This document shows, one piece after another, positions 28,101-37,015 of a stretch of DNA of 64,000 bases. The translations under genes were made by a program, and so were the position numbers. The DNA is from Bin95 sp965220855 (lineage in GTDB: Bacteria; Pseudomonadota; Alphaproteobacteria; Bin95). Within the stretch, counting starts at the first letter, position 1. Each line of letters starts with the position of its first letter. Location: the NCBI GenBank assembly GCA_965220855.1, contig CBDCQY010000001.1:744001-808000 (forward strand). Direction: 5' to 3'. The notes under the pieces were generated by a model. The model ran no database searches. It had not been told where the DNA came from and worked only from the letters and a program-made list of their open reading frames with translations.

Positions 28101-29536
28101 GCGCGACCATCGAGGACGGCACATTGCTCATCCAGGGCAACTTCGACCTCGGCCAGCACGGCACGCTGACGGTCCATGAGCAGGGCCGCCTCAGCGTGTT
28201 GGCGACGACCGGCGACGATGACGAGGTGGTGCTGCCGACGATCACGGCCGGCGGCGGCGTCTCGGCGGAGAACGGAAGCGGAAGCCAGACCGATGTGACC
28301 GTGTATCTCCAGAACGACGGGGAGACCCTGGCCACGGCGGAGCAGATGACTGACGGGCTCTGGGGCGCCGGCACGACATTCAGCGGAGATCGCATCCGCT
28401 ACCGGACCGACGCCGGCTCCAATGGAGAGAGCGATCTCGGGGGCGCCGAGATCGGGGCCGATGGCGCGCCCGGGGAGGCCAGCGTCTCCGGGACGCCGGC
28501 CCAGATCCAGGTGGAACCGCTGGTCACGCCTCCGTCCAACGGCGGTTCGGGCGGCGGCGGCTCTACCGGCGGCGGTTCTACCGGTGGCGGCTCGGGCGGC
28601 GGCGGAGCCGCAGGCGTGCTGGTCGGCGGAGGCGTGTTGGCGCTTTTGCTGTCCTTCCTGGACTTCGGTCCGGCGGCGACCCTGCCGGCTCCGGGCGTCG
28701 AGCCCCGGCCCGGCTTCGCCCGGGCGCAGCTCGGCGAGTCGCAGTTCTGGACGCGCGATCTCGGCCAGTCGGCCGTCGTTCCGGCGAGCGGCGTCGAGCT
28801 CGGCATGGATGTGGCGCTGGGCGGTGGCTTTGCGCTCGGCGTCGCCATGGCGCCGGAGGTCTCGGCCCGGCGGGAGGACGGGTCCGGCGCGACCGGCCTG
28901 AGCGGCGGACGCTATGGACTGCAGGCTTCCTGGCGGGACGAGGGCCTGTTCGCCGGCTTCGGCCTGACGCGGGCGGACTGGCGCGCCGATGCGGCGTTCG
29001 AGAACCGGGCGCTCGGCGGGATGCTGCGCGGCCGGTTCGACGCGGAGCAGACCGACCTTCGCCTCGGCGCGGGCTTCCGGGTTGCGCTCGGCGGCGGCGT
29101 CACGCTCACGCCGAGCGCGGAGCTGTTCGCCGGCGAGATCGAGCAGGCGGGCTACCGCGCCGCCGGGCCGGTGTTCCGGGCCGCCATGCCGGAGGTCACG
29201 CAGCGCTATCGCGGCTGGAAGGCGGGCCTGGCGCTCGCCTCCGACTGGCGGGAGGGGCCGCAAGGCCTGAAGCTACGCCCGGCGCTGAAGCTGACCGCGA
29301 TGCGCGCGCGCGCAAGCTCGGGAAGCTTCATGCTGGAGCAGTCCGACAGTCTCGGCCTGGTCACCACCTCCAACCGGGCCCGGCTGGCGGGCGCGCCCCG
29401 CACCGCGATCGGCCTCGGCGCGGGACTGGAGGCGACGGATGGCGAGGGCTTCAGCGTCCGATTCGGCTATGCCGGCGCCATCATCGACGGCGAGCAGAAC
29501 CACGCGCTGGTCGCCGGGCTGAAGCTGCGCTTCTGA
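25109..29536 (+). CDS. Giant autotransporter with beta-solenoid passenger
   Basis: A 1475-residue surface protein. Residues 1-26 form a long charged N-region and 27-46 the hydrophobic core of an extended signal peptide. The passenger (about 47-1140) is built largely (195-850) of imperfect repeats centred on AVNRGxITTxG and similar, as in beta-helical passengers. Residues 905-957 have Asp/Gly repeats (GGGDDRVVF, GAGVDRLDL). Cys50 and Cys79 are the only mature cysteines and may pair. A Gly/Ser linker (1145-1167) leads to a hydrophobic stretch (about 1168-1190), then a barrel of about 275 residues ending KLRF. Likely a secreted or surface adhesin/matrix protein; no protease or lipase motif is seen. 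It stands alone, followed by a strong hairpin. Confidence 0.85.
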   Translation: MRNRESYRLCCTNREYRRSGAAVGAVMSAGLLAIGLAVAPVQLVRGAVTCASWAQGTLADDGTWTAGAASSDTDARTVCTSNTVNDTLRFTDLEAASNYPDPATTDRLVIDVSDSGIGYVDLRLDDNEDGEMIVTGALGGSGKNAIRYILSDLEPGQEDEYFKFTSLATISASGTENRGIYARNMDTGHRGRLEWTNGGAITTTGNLGHGLDVRSDAESAKAEARAVNKGAITTSGSGARGVYAKIEAGSGTATAINEATVATSGDHLYVDDDFTNPDNPYFVGSDGVRAWNPGDGDAVATNESGASITVRGSAARGLTAQTERGGTALATNRGAVTAEGETGVEEDVYRSSAGVYALSVGGLARAVNERGATVTTGKRDAATGTITGGERAYGVFAGNREHTGRAEAVNRGTITTYGDVLSQGPSEGSKALEAWSQHNSAYAENSGEIATWGRRAHGVNASSEGGGQDESAVAVNSGTVTVKGDFHGDGAFGVLAASRGGAHTRAVNTPSGRIVSEGDGGYAMLASARSNAGGGASGDSTAVNRGAITVTGDVALYDSTGDGANDRWRTSTGQVAYAMDGAATTVNEGSIRTEGQVSYGAAAYSRTGRVSVINRGRIVTTGGSSSTLPGQGGNAQGSRGINASSGSGDAVLLNDVSGHVETSGQRAFAMIAEIENDGGARSASVEIRNRGRVVTTGSNADAMVAQARPGGTADNPNQVRVFNEAGASVSTAGDGSGAMNGSIQVNAGNPSGGADAYGSILVRNDGTVSTSGGHGSAGFDVDNAAGLGGTFYSTDGTAINNSGDVTLHNTGSVTVTGPRARGMQAVAFGSGKATVIVDGGSVTASHNSTTDDSLDGIGIFASSGSGGVEATIRNGATITAPKALELDGPATVRLLDSTLDGLVTFGDAADRFTINDGIVRGKIAMGGGDDRVVFEDNGYVAGDIDFGAGVDRLDLDVFQSFNTSAAVVISGNISRLEEFYKRGKGGALIRDASFSGSSATIEDGTLLIQGNFDLGQHGTLTVHEQGRLSVLATTGDDDEVVLPTITAGGGVSAENGSGSQTDVTVYLQNDGETLATAEQMTDGLWGAGTTFSGDRIRYRTDAGSNGESDLGGAEIGADGAPGEASVSGTPAQIQVEPLVTPPSNGGSGGGGSTGGGSTGGGSGGGGAAGVLVGGGVLALLLSFLDFGPAATLPAPGVEPRPGFARAQLGESQFWTRDLGQSAVVPASGVELGMDVALGGGFALGVAMAPEVSARREDGSGATGLSGGRYGLQASWRDEGLFAGFGLTRADWRADAAFENRALGGMLRGRFDAEQTDLRLGAGFRVALGGGVTLTPSAELFAGEIEQAGYRAAGPVFRAAMPEVTQRYRGWKAGLALASDWREGPQGLKLRPALKLTAMRARASSGSFMLEQSDSLGLVTTSNRARLAGAPRTAIGLGAGLEATDGEGFSVRFGYAGAIIDGEQNHALVAGLKLRF

Positions 29537-29546
29537 CCGCCGCCCG

Positions 29547-29638
29547 ACCGGGCGCTCCGGAAGGAAGGCGTCCAAAAGCGCCTCCGGAGCGGCCCGACGC
29601 CCCGGCGCCCCGCCCGGCTTGCCCTGCCGGGCGGGGCG
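29547..29638 (+). terminator. Double hairpin after the giant autotransporter
   Basis: Two stems in tandem. The first is an imperfect stem pairing GGGCGCTCCGGA (from about 29550) with TCCGGAGCGGCCC (29583-29595). The second is a perfect 13-bp stem (29606-29618 with 29626-29638, loop TTGCCCT). The second is followed by GTTCC, not a proper T-run. The stability makes it the likely end of the autotransporter transcript. Confidence 0.7.
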
Positions 29639-29676
29639 TTCCATGTTGGCGGGGGCGTGTGAGGGAGCGGCGGTCG

Positions 29677-30903
29677 ATGCGGGCGGCTGACGATATCTAC
29701 GATCCGACCGATCCGGCGACCATCGCCGATCCCTATCCGGCGCTGGCGCGGCTCCGCGCCGAACGCCCGGTCGCGTGGAGCGAGCGGCTCAAGGCCTGGC
29801 TGCTCACCCGCTATGACGACTGTCTGGCGGCGCAGCGCGACCGGCGCTTCTCCGCCGAGCGCATGGCGGACTATTTCGACACGCTCCAGCCGGACCGCCG
29901 CGAGCGGCTCCGCCACGCCGAGGATGCGCTCCGGCGCTGGGCCGTCTTTCTCGACCCGCCGGAGCACACCCGCATCCGCTCCCATCTCAACGGACGCTTC
30001 ACCACCGCCGCGCTCGCCGCCATGGGGCCGCGCATCGCCCGGCGCATCGACGCCCTGCTGGCCCCGGCGCTGCCGGCGGGAGCCATGGATTTCGTCGCCG
30101 ACTTCGCCTATCCGCTGCCGGCCGGCGTCATCATGGAAATGCTGGGCGTGCCGGAGGCGCATCTGGACGCGGTGCAGGGCTGGAGCCACGATCTGGCGCT
30201 GTTCGTCGGCTCCTCGCAGGTCGCGCCGGACAAGCACGACCGCGCCGAAGCCGCCGCCGCCGGCCTCGCCGACCTCTTCCGCAGCCTGATCCGCGCGCGC
30301 CGCCGGGAGCCGGGAGAGGACCTGATCTCCGCGCTCGCAGCCCGCGACGACCTCGCGGACGAGGCGCTCGCCGCCAACTGCATGCTGCTGCTGTTCGCCG
30401 GCCACGAGACCACCACCGGCCTGCTCGCCAACGGCCTGATGCGGCTCATCCGCCATCCCGACCAGCAGCGCCTGCTGCGCCGTGAGCCGGAGCGCGCCCC
30501 GGCGGCGGTGGAGGAGATGCTGCGCTTCGACTCGCCCGCCCCGGCCGTCTCGCGCATCGCCCGCGAGGAGGTGGCGCTGCGCGGCGCGCGCATCCGCCCC
30601 GGCGAGCGGCTCTTCCTGATGCTGAACGCCGCCAATCGCGACCCCGAGGCCTTCCCGGACCCGGATCGCTTCGACATCGCGCGGCAGAACGGACGCCAGA
30701 TCGCCTTCGGCTTCGGCATTCATTTCTGCGTCGGCGCGCCGCTGGCGCGGCTGGAGGCGGCGCTCGCCCTGCCGCGCCTGATGGCCGGCATGGAGGAGAT
30801 CGAGCTCGCCGCAAATGACCTGACATGGCGCGACGGGGTGAGCCTGCGCGGCCTGGTCTCGATGCCGATCCGCTTCCGCCCGCCGGGCGCGGCGGCGTCA
30901 TGA
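29677..30903 (+). CDS. Cytochrome P450
   Basis: A 408-residue soluble bacterial P450. The I-helix oxygen motif AGHETT lies at about 240-245, the K-helix ExxR in EEMLRF, and the heme loop FGFGIHFCVGAPLAR with Cys351 as the proximal ligand. Such enzymes hydroxylate or epoxidise small hydrophobic substrates and need a ferredoxin and reductase, neither of which is adjacent. ATG 29677 has GAGGGA 11 bases upstream; a GTG at 29659 overlaps that site. The stop overlaps the start of glutamate dehydrogenase (ATGA), an unexpected pairing. The substrate is unknown. Confidence 0.95.
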   Translation: MRAADDIYDPTDPATIADPYPALARLRAERPVAWSERLKAWLLTRYDDCLAAQRDRRFSAERMADYFDTLQPDRRERLRHAEDALRRWAVFLDPPEHTRIRSHLNGRFTTAALAAMGPRIARRIDALLAPALPAGAMDFVADFAYPLPAGVIMEMLGVPEAHLDAVQGWSHDLALFVGSSQVAPDKHDRAEAAAAGLADLFRSLIRARRREPGEDLISALAARDDLADEALAANCMLLLFAGHETTTGLLANGLMRLIRHPDQQRLLRREPERAPAAVEEMLRFDSPAPAVSRIAREEVALRGARIRPGERLFLMLNAANRDPEAFPDPDRFDIARQNGRQIAFGFGIHFCVGAPLARLEAALALPRLMAGMEEIELAANDLTWRDGVSLRGLVSMPIRFRPPGAAAS

Positions 30904-33900
30904 CGGCGGCGGAGCGCCCGGCGGTCGTCGAGGCGGCCGTCCGGCTCGCCCGGCGGCGCGGGGCCGGCGAGCCGGGCCTCGCGGCCTTCCTGGCGGCGCT
31001 CTGGGCCGACGCGCTGCCGGAGGAGGCGACGGCCGAGGGGCTGCTCGCCGCCGCCCGCTCGCTCTGGGCCTTCGGCGCAAGGCGCGCACCCGGCGAGGCG
31101 CTGGTGCGGGCCTTCAACGCGCCGGAAGACGCGCCCGGCGGGCGGCGCACCACCCTTGAGATCGTCCAGGACGACATGCCCTTCCTGGTCGATTCGGTGC
31201 GCGCGGAGATCAACCGCCTCGGCCTCGGGCTGCATCTGGTGGCCCATCCCGTCCTGCCGGTGGCGCGCGACGGCGCGGGAGTGCGGCAAGAGGGGGAGGG
31301 CCCGCGCGAATCCTTCATGCATGTGCAGGTGGAGGCGCTCGGCGACGCCGAGCTGCTGGACCGGCTGGCGGCCGCGATCGCCGATGTGCTGGCCGAGGTG
31401 CGGGCGGCGGTCGAGGACTGGCCGAAGATGCGCGCCCGGCTCCGCGAGCTGGCCGACGGCCTGGCGGCGGGCGCGCCGGAAGAGGAGCGCGACGAGGCGC
31501 GCGCCTTCCTGGAATGGGCGGACGACAACCGTTTCACCTTTCTGGGGTATCGCGGCTTCACGCTGACGGACGGCGCGACGGTCCGCGTCGAGGCCGAACC
31601 GGGCAGCGGCCTCGGCGTGCTGCGCGAGGACCGCATCGCCGCCGCCGGCGAGCTGGTCGGCTTCGACAGCCTCGCCCCGGAGACCTTTCCGGCGCTGGCG
31701 GAGCCGGAACTGCTGCGCATCGGCAAGTCGGCGAGGCGCGCGCGCGTGCACCGGCCGAGCCGCATGGACGCCTTCATGCTCTCGCGCCTCGACGCGAGCG
31801 GGCGGGTCGTCGGCCTCGACCGCTTCGTTGGCCTGTTCACCTCCACGGTGCATCACTCCAGCCCCCGCGAGGCGCCGATCGTCGGGCGCAAGATCCGGGC
31901 GGTGATCGCGCGCGCCGGCTATCCCCCCGGCAGCCACAATGAGAAGGCGCTGCTGCACATCCTGGAGACCTATCCGCGCGACGAGCTGTTCGCCATCGAG
32001 ACGGACGCGCTCGCGGCGACGGCGCGCGGCATTCTCGGCCTGCAGGACCGCCAGCGGGTGGCGCTGTTCGTGCGCCGCCACCGCTTCATGCCCTTCGCCA
32101 CCTGCCTGGTGTTCTGCCCGCGCGAGCGCTACTCGACCGAATTGCGCGAGCGCTTCGTCGCCATCCTGGAAGACGGGCTCGGCGGCGCGATGGACAGCTT
32201 CGCCATCCAGATCGGCGACGACCCGATGGCGCGCCTGCAACTGCGCCTCGCGCTCGCCGCCGACGCGCCGGGCGAGGTCGCGCTGGCGGAGATCGAGCGC
32301 CGGCTGGCCCAGGCCGTCAGCAGCTGGGGAGACCGCCTCCAGGCGGCGCTGATCGCCCGCCATGGCGAGGAGCGCGGCCTCGAACTGGCGCGCCGCTACG
32401 CCCGCGCCTTCCCGACCGCCTGGCGCGAGCGCTTCGGCCCGGAAGAGGCCCCCGACGACATCGAGCGCCTGGAGCGCGCGGCGGTCGAGGGCGGGCTCGC
32501 CATCGCGCTCTACCGGCCGGAGGAAAGCGAGGCGCTCCGGCTCAAGCTCTGCCGGCGCGACCGGCCGATACCGCTCAGCGATGTGCTGCCGAGCCTGGAG
32601 AATATGGGCCTCAGGGTCATCGGCGAGGAACCCTTCGAGGTGCGCCCGGCGCATGGCGGCGCGGTCTGGGTTCACGACTTCTCCATGCGCCGGGCGTCCG
32701 GCCGGGAGACCGACCCGGAGGTCGTGCGCCAGCCGTTCGAGGAGTCTTTCGAGCGCCTCTGGCGGGGCGATATCGAGGATGACGGGCTGAATGCGCTGGT
32801 GCTGGAGGCCGGGCTGGACTGGCGGCGCATCCAGGTGCTGCGCGCCTTCTCGCGCTTCCTGCGCCAGGCCGGCGCGCCGTTCAGCCTGGCCTATATGGAG
32901 CGCACGCTGGGCCGCTACGGCGCGATCGCCCGGCGCATCCTGGCCGCCTTCGAGGCCCGCTTCGACCCCGCGCGCGCCGACGCCGGCCTGGCCGAGCGGC
33001 TCCGCCGCCGGGTGGAGGACGAGGACCTGCCGGCGGTCGAGAGCCTGGACGAGGACCGCATCCTGCGCGCCTTCCTGAACCTTGTTTTCGCGGCGGTGCG
33101 CACCAGCCATTACCGCATGGACGCCGATGGCGAGCCCCGGCCCTGGCTCTCCTTCAAGTTTCGCAGCGCCGACATCCCGGAACTGCCCGAGCCGCGCCCG
33201 CTCTTCGAGATTTTCGTCTATTCGCCGCGCATGGAGGGCGCGCATCTGCGCGGCGGCAAGGTGGCGCGCGGCGGCATCCGATGGTCGGACCGCCCGGAGG
33301 ATTTCCGCACCGAAATCCTGGGCCTGATGAAGGCGCAGATGGTGAAGAACGCCGTCATCGTGCCGGTCGGCTCCAAGGGCGGCTTCGTGCTGAAGCGCCC
33401 GCCGCCGGCCGGCGACCGCGAGGCGCTGCAGGCCGAGGGCGTCGCCTGCTACCGCATCCTGCTGCGGGGCATGCTGGACCTGACCGACAATCTCGAGGGC
33501 GGCGCGGTTCGGCCCCCGGAAGGCGTGCTCCGCCACGACGATGACGACCCCTATCTGGTGGTGGCGGCCGACAAGGGCACCGCCACCTTCTCCGACCACG
33601 CCAACCGGGTGGCGGCCGACTACGGCTTCTGGCTCGGCGACGCCTTCGCCTCCGGCGGCCGGCGCGGCTACGACCACAAGGGCATGGGCATCACCGCGCG
33701 CGGGGGCTGGGAGTCGGTCAAGCGCCATTTCCGCGAGCTCGGGCGCGACATCGCCAGCCAGCCCTTCACCTGCGCCGGCGTCGGCGACATGTCGGGCGAT
33801 GTGTTCGGCAACGCCATGCTGCTCGCGCCCGGCATGAAGCTGGTGGCGGCCTTCAACCATTTGCACATCTTCATCGATCCCGACCCGGACCCGAAGGCCG

Positions 33901-35612
33901 CACTGGCCGAGCGCCGGCGGCTGTTCGAACTGCCGCGCAGCAGCTGGGCGGATTACGACCCCGCGCTGCTCTCGCGGGGCGGCGGCGTGTTCGCGCGCGC
34001 CGGGCGGCGGATCGAGCTTGCGCCCGAAGCGGCGGCGCTGCTCGGGCTGCCGGAGGGCGCGGCGACGCCGAACGAGACCGTCCGCGCGATCCTGCGCGCG
34101 CCGGTCGATCTGCTCTGGTTCGGCGGCATCGGCGCTTATGTGAAGGCGGAGGACGAGAGCCATCTGGAGGTCGGCGACCGGGCCAACGACGCGGTGCGCA
34201 TCGACGCGGGCGAGGTGCGCGCCCGCGCGGTCGGCGAGGGCGCCAATCTCGGCTGGACGCAGCGCGCCCGCATCGCCTATGCGCGCGCCGGCGGGCGCAT
34301 CAACACGGATTTCATCGACAATTCGGGCGGCGTCGATACCTCCGACCGCGAGGTCAACATCAAGGTGCTGCTGGCCGCGGCCGGCGTCCGGGGCGAGCGG
34401 CGCAACCGCCTGCTGGAGAGCCTGACCGACGAGGTGGCCCGCCAGGTGCTGCGCAACAACTATCTCCAGTCCCAGGCGATTAGCATCGAGGAGGCCGATG
34501 CGCCGGCGCGGCTCGGCGCGCATCTGGCGCTGATGCGCGGGCTGGAGCGGGCCGGGCGGCTCGACCGGGCGCTCGAATTCCTGCCGGACGACGAGGCCGC
34601 CGCCGAACGCGAGGCAGAGGGCCGGGGCCTTACCCGCCCCGAGATCGCGGTGCTGCTGAGCTACGCCAAGACGGCGCTTTACGAGGAGCTGCTGGCCTCC
34701 GACCTGCCGGACGATCCGCGCCTCGAAGAGGACCTGCTGCTCTACTTCCCGAAGGCGCTGCGCGAGCCGTGCCGGGAGGCGGCCGCGCGCCACGGTCTCC
34801 GGCGCGAGATTCTGGCGACGCTGATCGTCAATCGCATCGTCAACCGGGCGGGCGTGTGCTTCGTCGAGTCGCTGAAGGAGCGCAGCGGCCGCGAGGCGAG
34901 CGATGTGGCCCGCGCCTTCACGGTGGCGCGCGCGGTGTTCGGCCTGCCGAAGCTCTGGGACGAGATCGAGGCGCTGGACGGCCAAGTGGCGGCGGAGACG
35001 CAGACCGCCATGCTGGGCGATGTGCTGCGGCTGCTGGAGCGGACCGGCCTCTGGCTCTTGCGCCATGTGCAGGCGCTCGACCTTGCGCCCAATCTGGCCG
35101 CCTTCGCCGGCCCGGTGGAGCAGCTCGCCGCCTGCCTGGAGCGGGTGACGCCCGAGACCGAGGCGCGGCTGCTGGCGGAGCGCGCGGAAGCGCTGGCCCA
35201 TGCCGGCGCGCCCGAGGCGCTCGCCCGGCGCGTCGCGGCGCTCGACCTGCTGGCGGCGGGCCTCGACATTGCGCGCCTGGCGGAAGGCGGCGATGCGGAG
35301 GCGGCGGCCGCGGCCTATTTCGCCATCGGCGAGCGCTTCGGCTTCGGCTGGCTCGCCCGGCGCGCGAGCGCCTTTCCGGCCGAGACCGCCTGGCAGCGGC
35401 TTGCGGTCGAGACCCTGCTGGACGAGCTCCAGGACAGCCACGCGCGGCTCGCCGCCGCGGCGCTGTTCGAGCCGGGCTGGGAGGGGCGGAACGGCCCGGC
35501 GGTCGCGCGCTTCCGGCGAATGCTGGACGAGCTCCGCCAGCAGGAGACGCTCGATCCCGCCATGATGGCCGTGGTGGCGAGCCGCCTGCGGGCCCTGGCG
35601 CCGCCCGGCTGA
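30900..35612 (+). CDS. NAD-specific glutamate dehydrogenase, large (GDH-180) type
   Basis: A 1570-residue enzyme of the large NAD-GDH class that oxidises glutamate to 2-oxoglutarate and ammonia, mainly catabolic. The N-terminal regulatory region (ACT-like; VQDDMPFLVDSVRAEINR) is followed by the catalytic core: the substrate/lysine segment MVKNAVIVPVGSKGGFV (about residue 810), RGGIRWSDRPEDFRTEILG, and FTCAGVGDMSGDVFGN for the nucleotide site. It ends with a long helical C-terminus. ATG 30900 overlaps the P450 stop by four bases. Together with icd downstream it feeds amino-acid carbon and nitrogen into the TCA cycle. An equally long antisense frame is a GC artefact. Confidence 0.96.
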   Translation: MTAAERPAVVEAAVRLARRRGAGEPGLAAFLAALWADALPEEATAEGLLAAARSLWAFGARRAPGEALVRAFNAPEDAPGGRRTTLEIVQDDMPFLVDSVRAEINRLGLGLHLVAHPVLPVARDGAGVRQEGEGPRESFMHVQVEALGDAELLDRLAAAIADVLAEVRAAVEDWPKMRARLRELADGLAAGAPEEERDEARAFLEWADDNRFTFLGYRGFTLTDGATVRVEAEPGSGLGVLREDRIAAAGELVGFDSLAPETFPALAEPELLRIGKSARRARVHRPSRMDAFMLSRLDASGRVVGLDRFVGLFTSTVHHSSPREAPIVGRKIRAVIARAGYPPGSHNEKALLHILETYPRDELFAIETDALAATARGILGLQDRQRVALFVRRHRFMPFATCLVFCPRERYSTELRERFVAILEDGLGGAMDSFAIQIGDDPMARLQLRLALAADAPGEVALAEIERRLAQAVSSWGDRLQAALIARHGEERGLELARRYARAFPTAWRERFGPEEAPDDIERLERAAVEGGLAIALYRPEESEALRLKLCRRDRPIPLSDVLPSLENMGLRVIGEEPFEVRPAHGGAVWVHDFSMRRASGRETDPEVVRQPFEESFERLWRGDIEDDGLNALVLEAGLDWRRIQVLRAFSRFLRQAGAPFSLAYMERTLGRYGAIARRILAAFEARFDPARADAGLAERLRRRVEDEDLPAVESLDEDRILRAFLNLVFAAVRTSHYRMDADGEPRPWLSFKFRSADIPELPEPRPLFEIFVYSPRMEGAHLRGGKVARGGIRWSDRPEDFRTEILGLMKAQMVKNAVIVPVGSKGGFVLKRPPPAGDREALQAEGVACYRILLRGMLDLTDNLEGGAVRPPEGVLRHDDDDPYLVVAADKGTATFSDHANRVAADYGFWLGDAFASGGRRGYDHKGMGITARGGWESVKRHFRELGRDIASQPFTCAGVGDMSGDVFGNAMLLAPGMKLVAAFNHLHIFIDPDPDPKAALAERRRLFELPRSSWADYDPALLSRGGGVFARAGRRIELAPEAAALLGLPEGAATPNETVRAILRAPVDLLWFGGIGAYVKAEDESHLEVGDRANDAVRIDAGEVRARAVGEGANLGWTQRARIAYARAGGRINTDFIDNSGGVDTSDREVNIKVLLAAAGVRGERRNRLLESLTDEVARQVLRNNYLQSQAISIEEADAPARLGAHLALMRGLERAGRLDRALEFLPDDEAAAEREAEGRGLTRPEIAVLLSYAKTALYEELLASDLPDDPRLEEDLLLYFPKALREPCREAAARHGLRREILATLIVNRIVNRAGVCFVESLKERSGREASDVARAFTVARAVFGLPKLWDEIEALDGQVAAETQTAMLGDVLRLLERTGLWLLRHVQALDLAPNLAAFAGPVEQLAACLERVTPETEARLLAERAEALAHAGAPEALARRVAALDLLAAGLDIARLAEGGDAEAAAAAYFAIGERFGFGWLARRASAFPAETAWQRLAVETLLDELQDSHARLAAAALFEPGWEGRNGPAVARFRRMLDELRQQETLDPAMMAVVASRLRALAPPG

Positions 35613-35736
35613 GCCCCGGCTCGGCCCCGGCGGCGCTCTTGCGCGACTCGGGGGGCGGGCCTATGGTGCCGCCTTTCCTCGAACTGGCGCGGTCAGGCTC
35701 CCGAAGGCCGACGCGCACCCCGGGAGTGGCGCGCAT

Positions 35737-36954
35737 ATGAGCAAGATCAAGGTGGTGACGCCTGTCGTCGAACTGGACGGCGACGAGATGACGCGGATTA
35801 TCTGGGCGTTCATCAAGGAAAAGCTGATCCTGCCCTATCTCGATATCGACCTGAAATATTACGACCTCTCGGTGCAGAAGCGCGACGAGACGGACGACCA
35901 AATCACCATCGACGCCGCCAACGCCATCAAGCATTACGGCGTCGGCGTCAAATGCGCGACGATCACGCCCGACGAGGACCGGGTGGAGGAGTTCGGCCTG
36001 AAGCAGATGTGGCGGTCGCCGAACGGCACCATCCGCAACATCATCAACGGCACGGTGTTCCGCGAGCCGATCATCTGCGCCAATGTCCCGCGCCTGGTGC
36101 CGGGCTGGACCAAGCCGATCGTCATCGGCCGCCACGCCTATGGCGACCAGTATCGGGCGACCGATTTCGTCGTTCCGGGCAAGGGCAAGCTCACCATTCG
36201 CTTCGAGCCGGAGGGCGGCGGCCCGGCGATCGAGCGCGAGGTGTTCGACTTCCCGGAAGGCGGCGTCGCCATGTCGATGTACAATCTCGACGAGTCGATC
36301 CGGGGCTTCGCGCGCTCCTGCTTCAACTATGCGCTGATGCGCAGCTATCCCTGCTTCATGTCCACCAAGAACACCATCCTGAAGGCCTATGACGGGCGCT
36401 TCCGGGACCTGTTCGCGGAGGTGTTCGAGGCCGAGTTCAAGGACCGCTTCGAGAAAGCGGACCTCTGGTACGAGCACCGGCTGATCGACGACATGGTGGC
36501 CCAGGCGATGAAGCTGGAGGGCGGCTATCTCTGGGCTTGCAAGAACTATGACGGCGATGTGCAGTCCGACACGGTGGCGCAGGGCTTCGGCTCGCTCGGC
36601 CTGATGACCTCGGTGCTGATGACGCCCGACGGCAAGACCATCGAGGCCGAGGCGGCGCACGGAACGGTCACGCGCCACTATCGCCAGCATCAGCAGGGCC
36701 AGGAGACCTCGACCAACTCCATCGCGTCGATCTTCGCCTGGACGCGCGGCCTCGACTATCGCGGGCGCTTCGACAACACGCCCGAGGTCTCGGAGTTCGC
36801 CCGCACGCTGGAGCGGGTCTGCATCGAGACGGTGGAAGGCGGCGAGATGACCAAGGACCTCGCCCTGCTGGTCGGCCCGGACCAGACCTGGCTCACCACC
36901 ACCGGCTTCCTCGACGCCGTGGACCGTAACCTGAAACGCACGCTGGGCGCCTGA
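35737..36954 (+). CDS. icd: NADP-dependent isocitrate dehydrogenase
   Basis: A 405-residue homodimeric-type NADP-IDH (the eukaryote-like subfamily common in Alphaproteobacteria) that converts isocitrate to 2-oxoglutarate. Markers are VVELDGDEMTRIIW at the N-terminus, KSPNGTIRNI-like WRSPNGTIRNI for substrate binding, the metal ligands in YDGDVQSDTVAQGFGSLGLMTS and the NADP site EAAHGTVTRHYRQH. ATG 35737 is preceded by GGGAG. The 124-base gap upstream suggests its own promoter, though I cannot point to one. It ends at a bidirectional terminator-like hairpin. Confidence 0.97.
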   Translation: MSKIKVVTPVVELDGDEMTRIIWAFIKEKLILPYLDIDLKYYDLSVQKRDETDDQITIDAANAIKHYGVGVKCATITPDEDRVEEFGLKQMWRSPNGTIRNIINGTVFREPIICANVPRLVPGWTKPIVIGRHAYGDQYRATDFVVPGKGKLTIRFEPEGGGPAIEREVFDFPEGGVAMSMYNLDESIRGFARSCFNYALMRSYPCFMSTKNTILKAYDGRFRDLFAEVFEAEFKDRFEKADLWYEHRLIDDMVAQAMKLEGGYLWACKNYDGDVQSDTVAQGFGSLGLMTSVLMTPDGKTIEAEAAHGTVTRHYRQHQQGQETSTNSIASIFAWTRGLDYRGRFDNTPEVSEFARTLERVCIETVEGGEMTKDLALLVGPDQTWLTTTGFLDAVDRNLKRTLGA

Positions 36955-36977
36955 ACGCTCCGGAAAGCGGCCCGGAG

Positions 36978-37006
36978 AGCGGGCCCGGCCTGCCGCCGGA
37001 CCCGCT
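36978..37006. terminator. Bidirectional terminator-like hairpin between icd and the BCCT transporter
   Basis: Arms at 36978-36989 and 36995-37006 pair in 11 of 12 positions around a five-base loop (CTGCC), in the 61-base gap between convergent genes. There is no flanking T-run on either side, so efficiency is uncertain. Confidence 0.55.
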
Positions 37007-37015
37007 CCGCCGGCG

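Noticed and set aside
25124..29263. Antisense open frame of about 1379 codons opposite the giant autotransporter
   Set aside because: Low-complexity translation without motifs; the sense frame has a signal peptide, ordered repeats and a barrel.
30720..35441. Antisense open frame of about 1573 codons opposite glutamate dehydrogenase
   Set aside because: In ~70% GC DNA the frame opposite a real gene is often free of stops. Its translation is Arg/Gly/Gln-rich with no known domain, while the sense strand encodes an unmistakable GDH.
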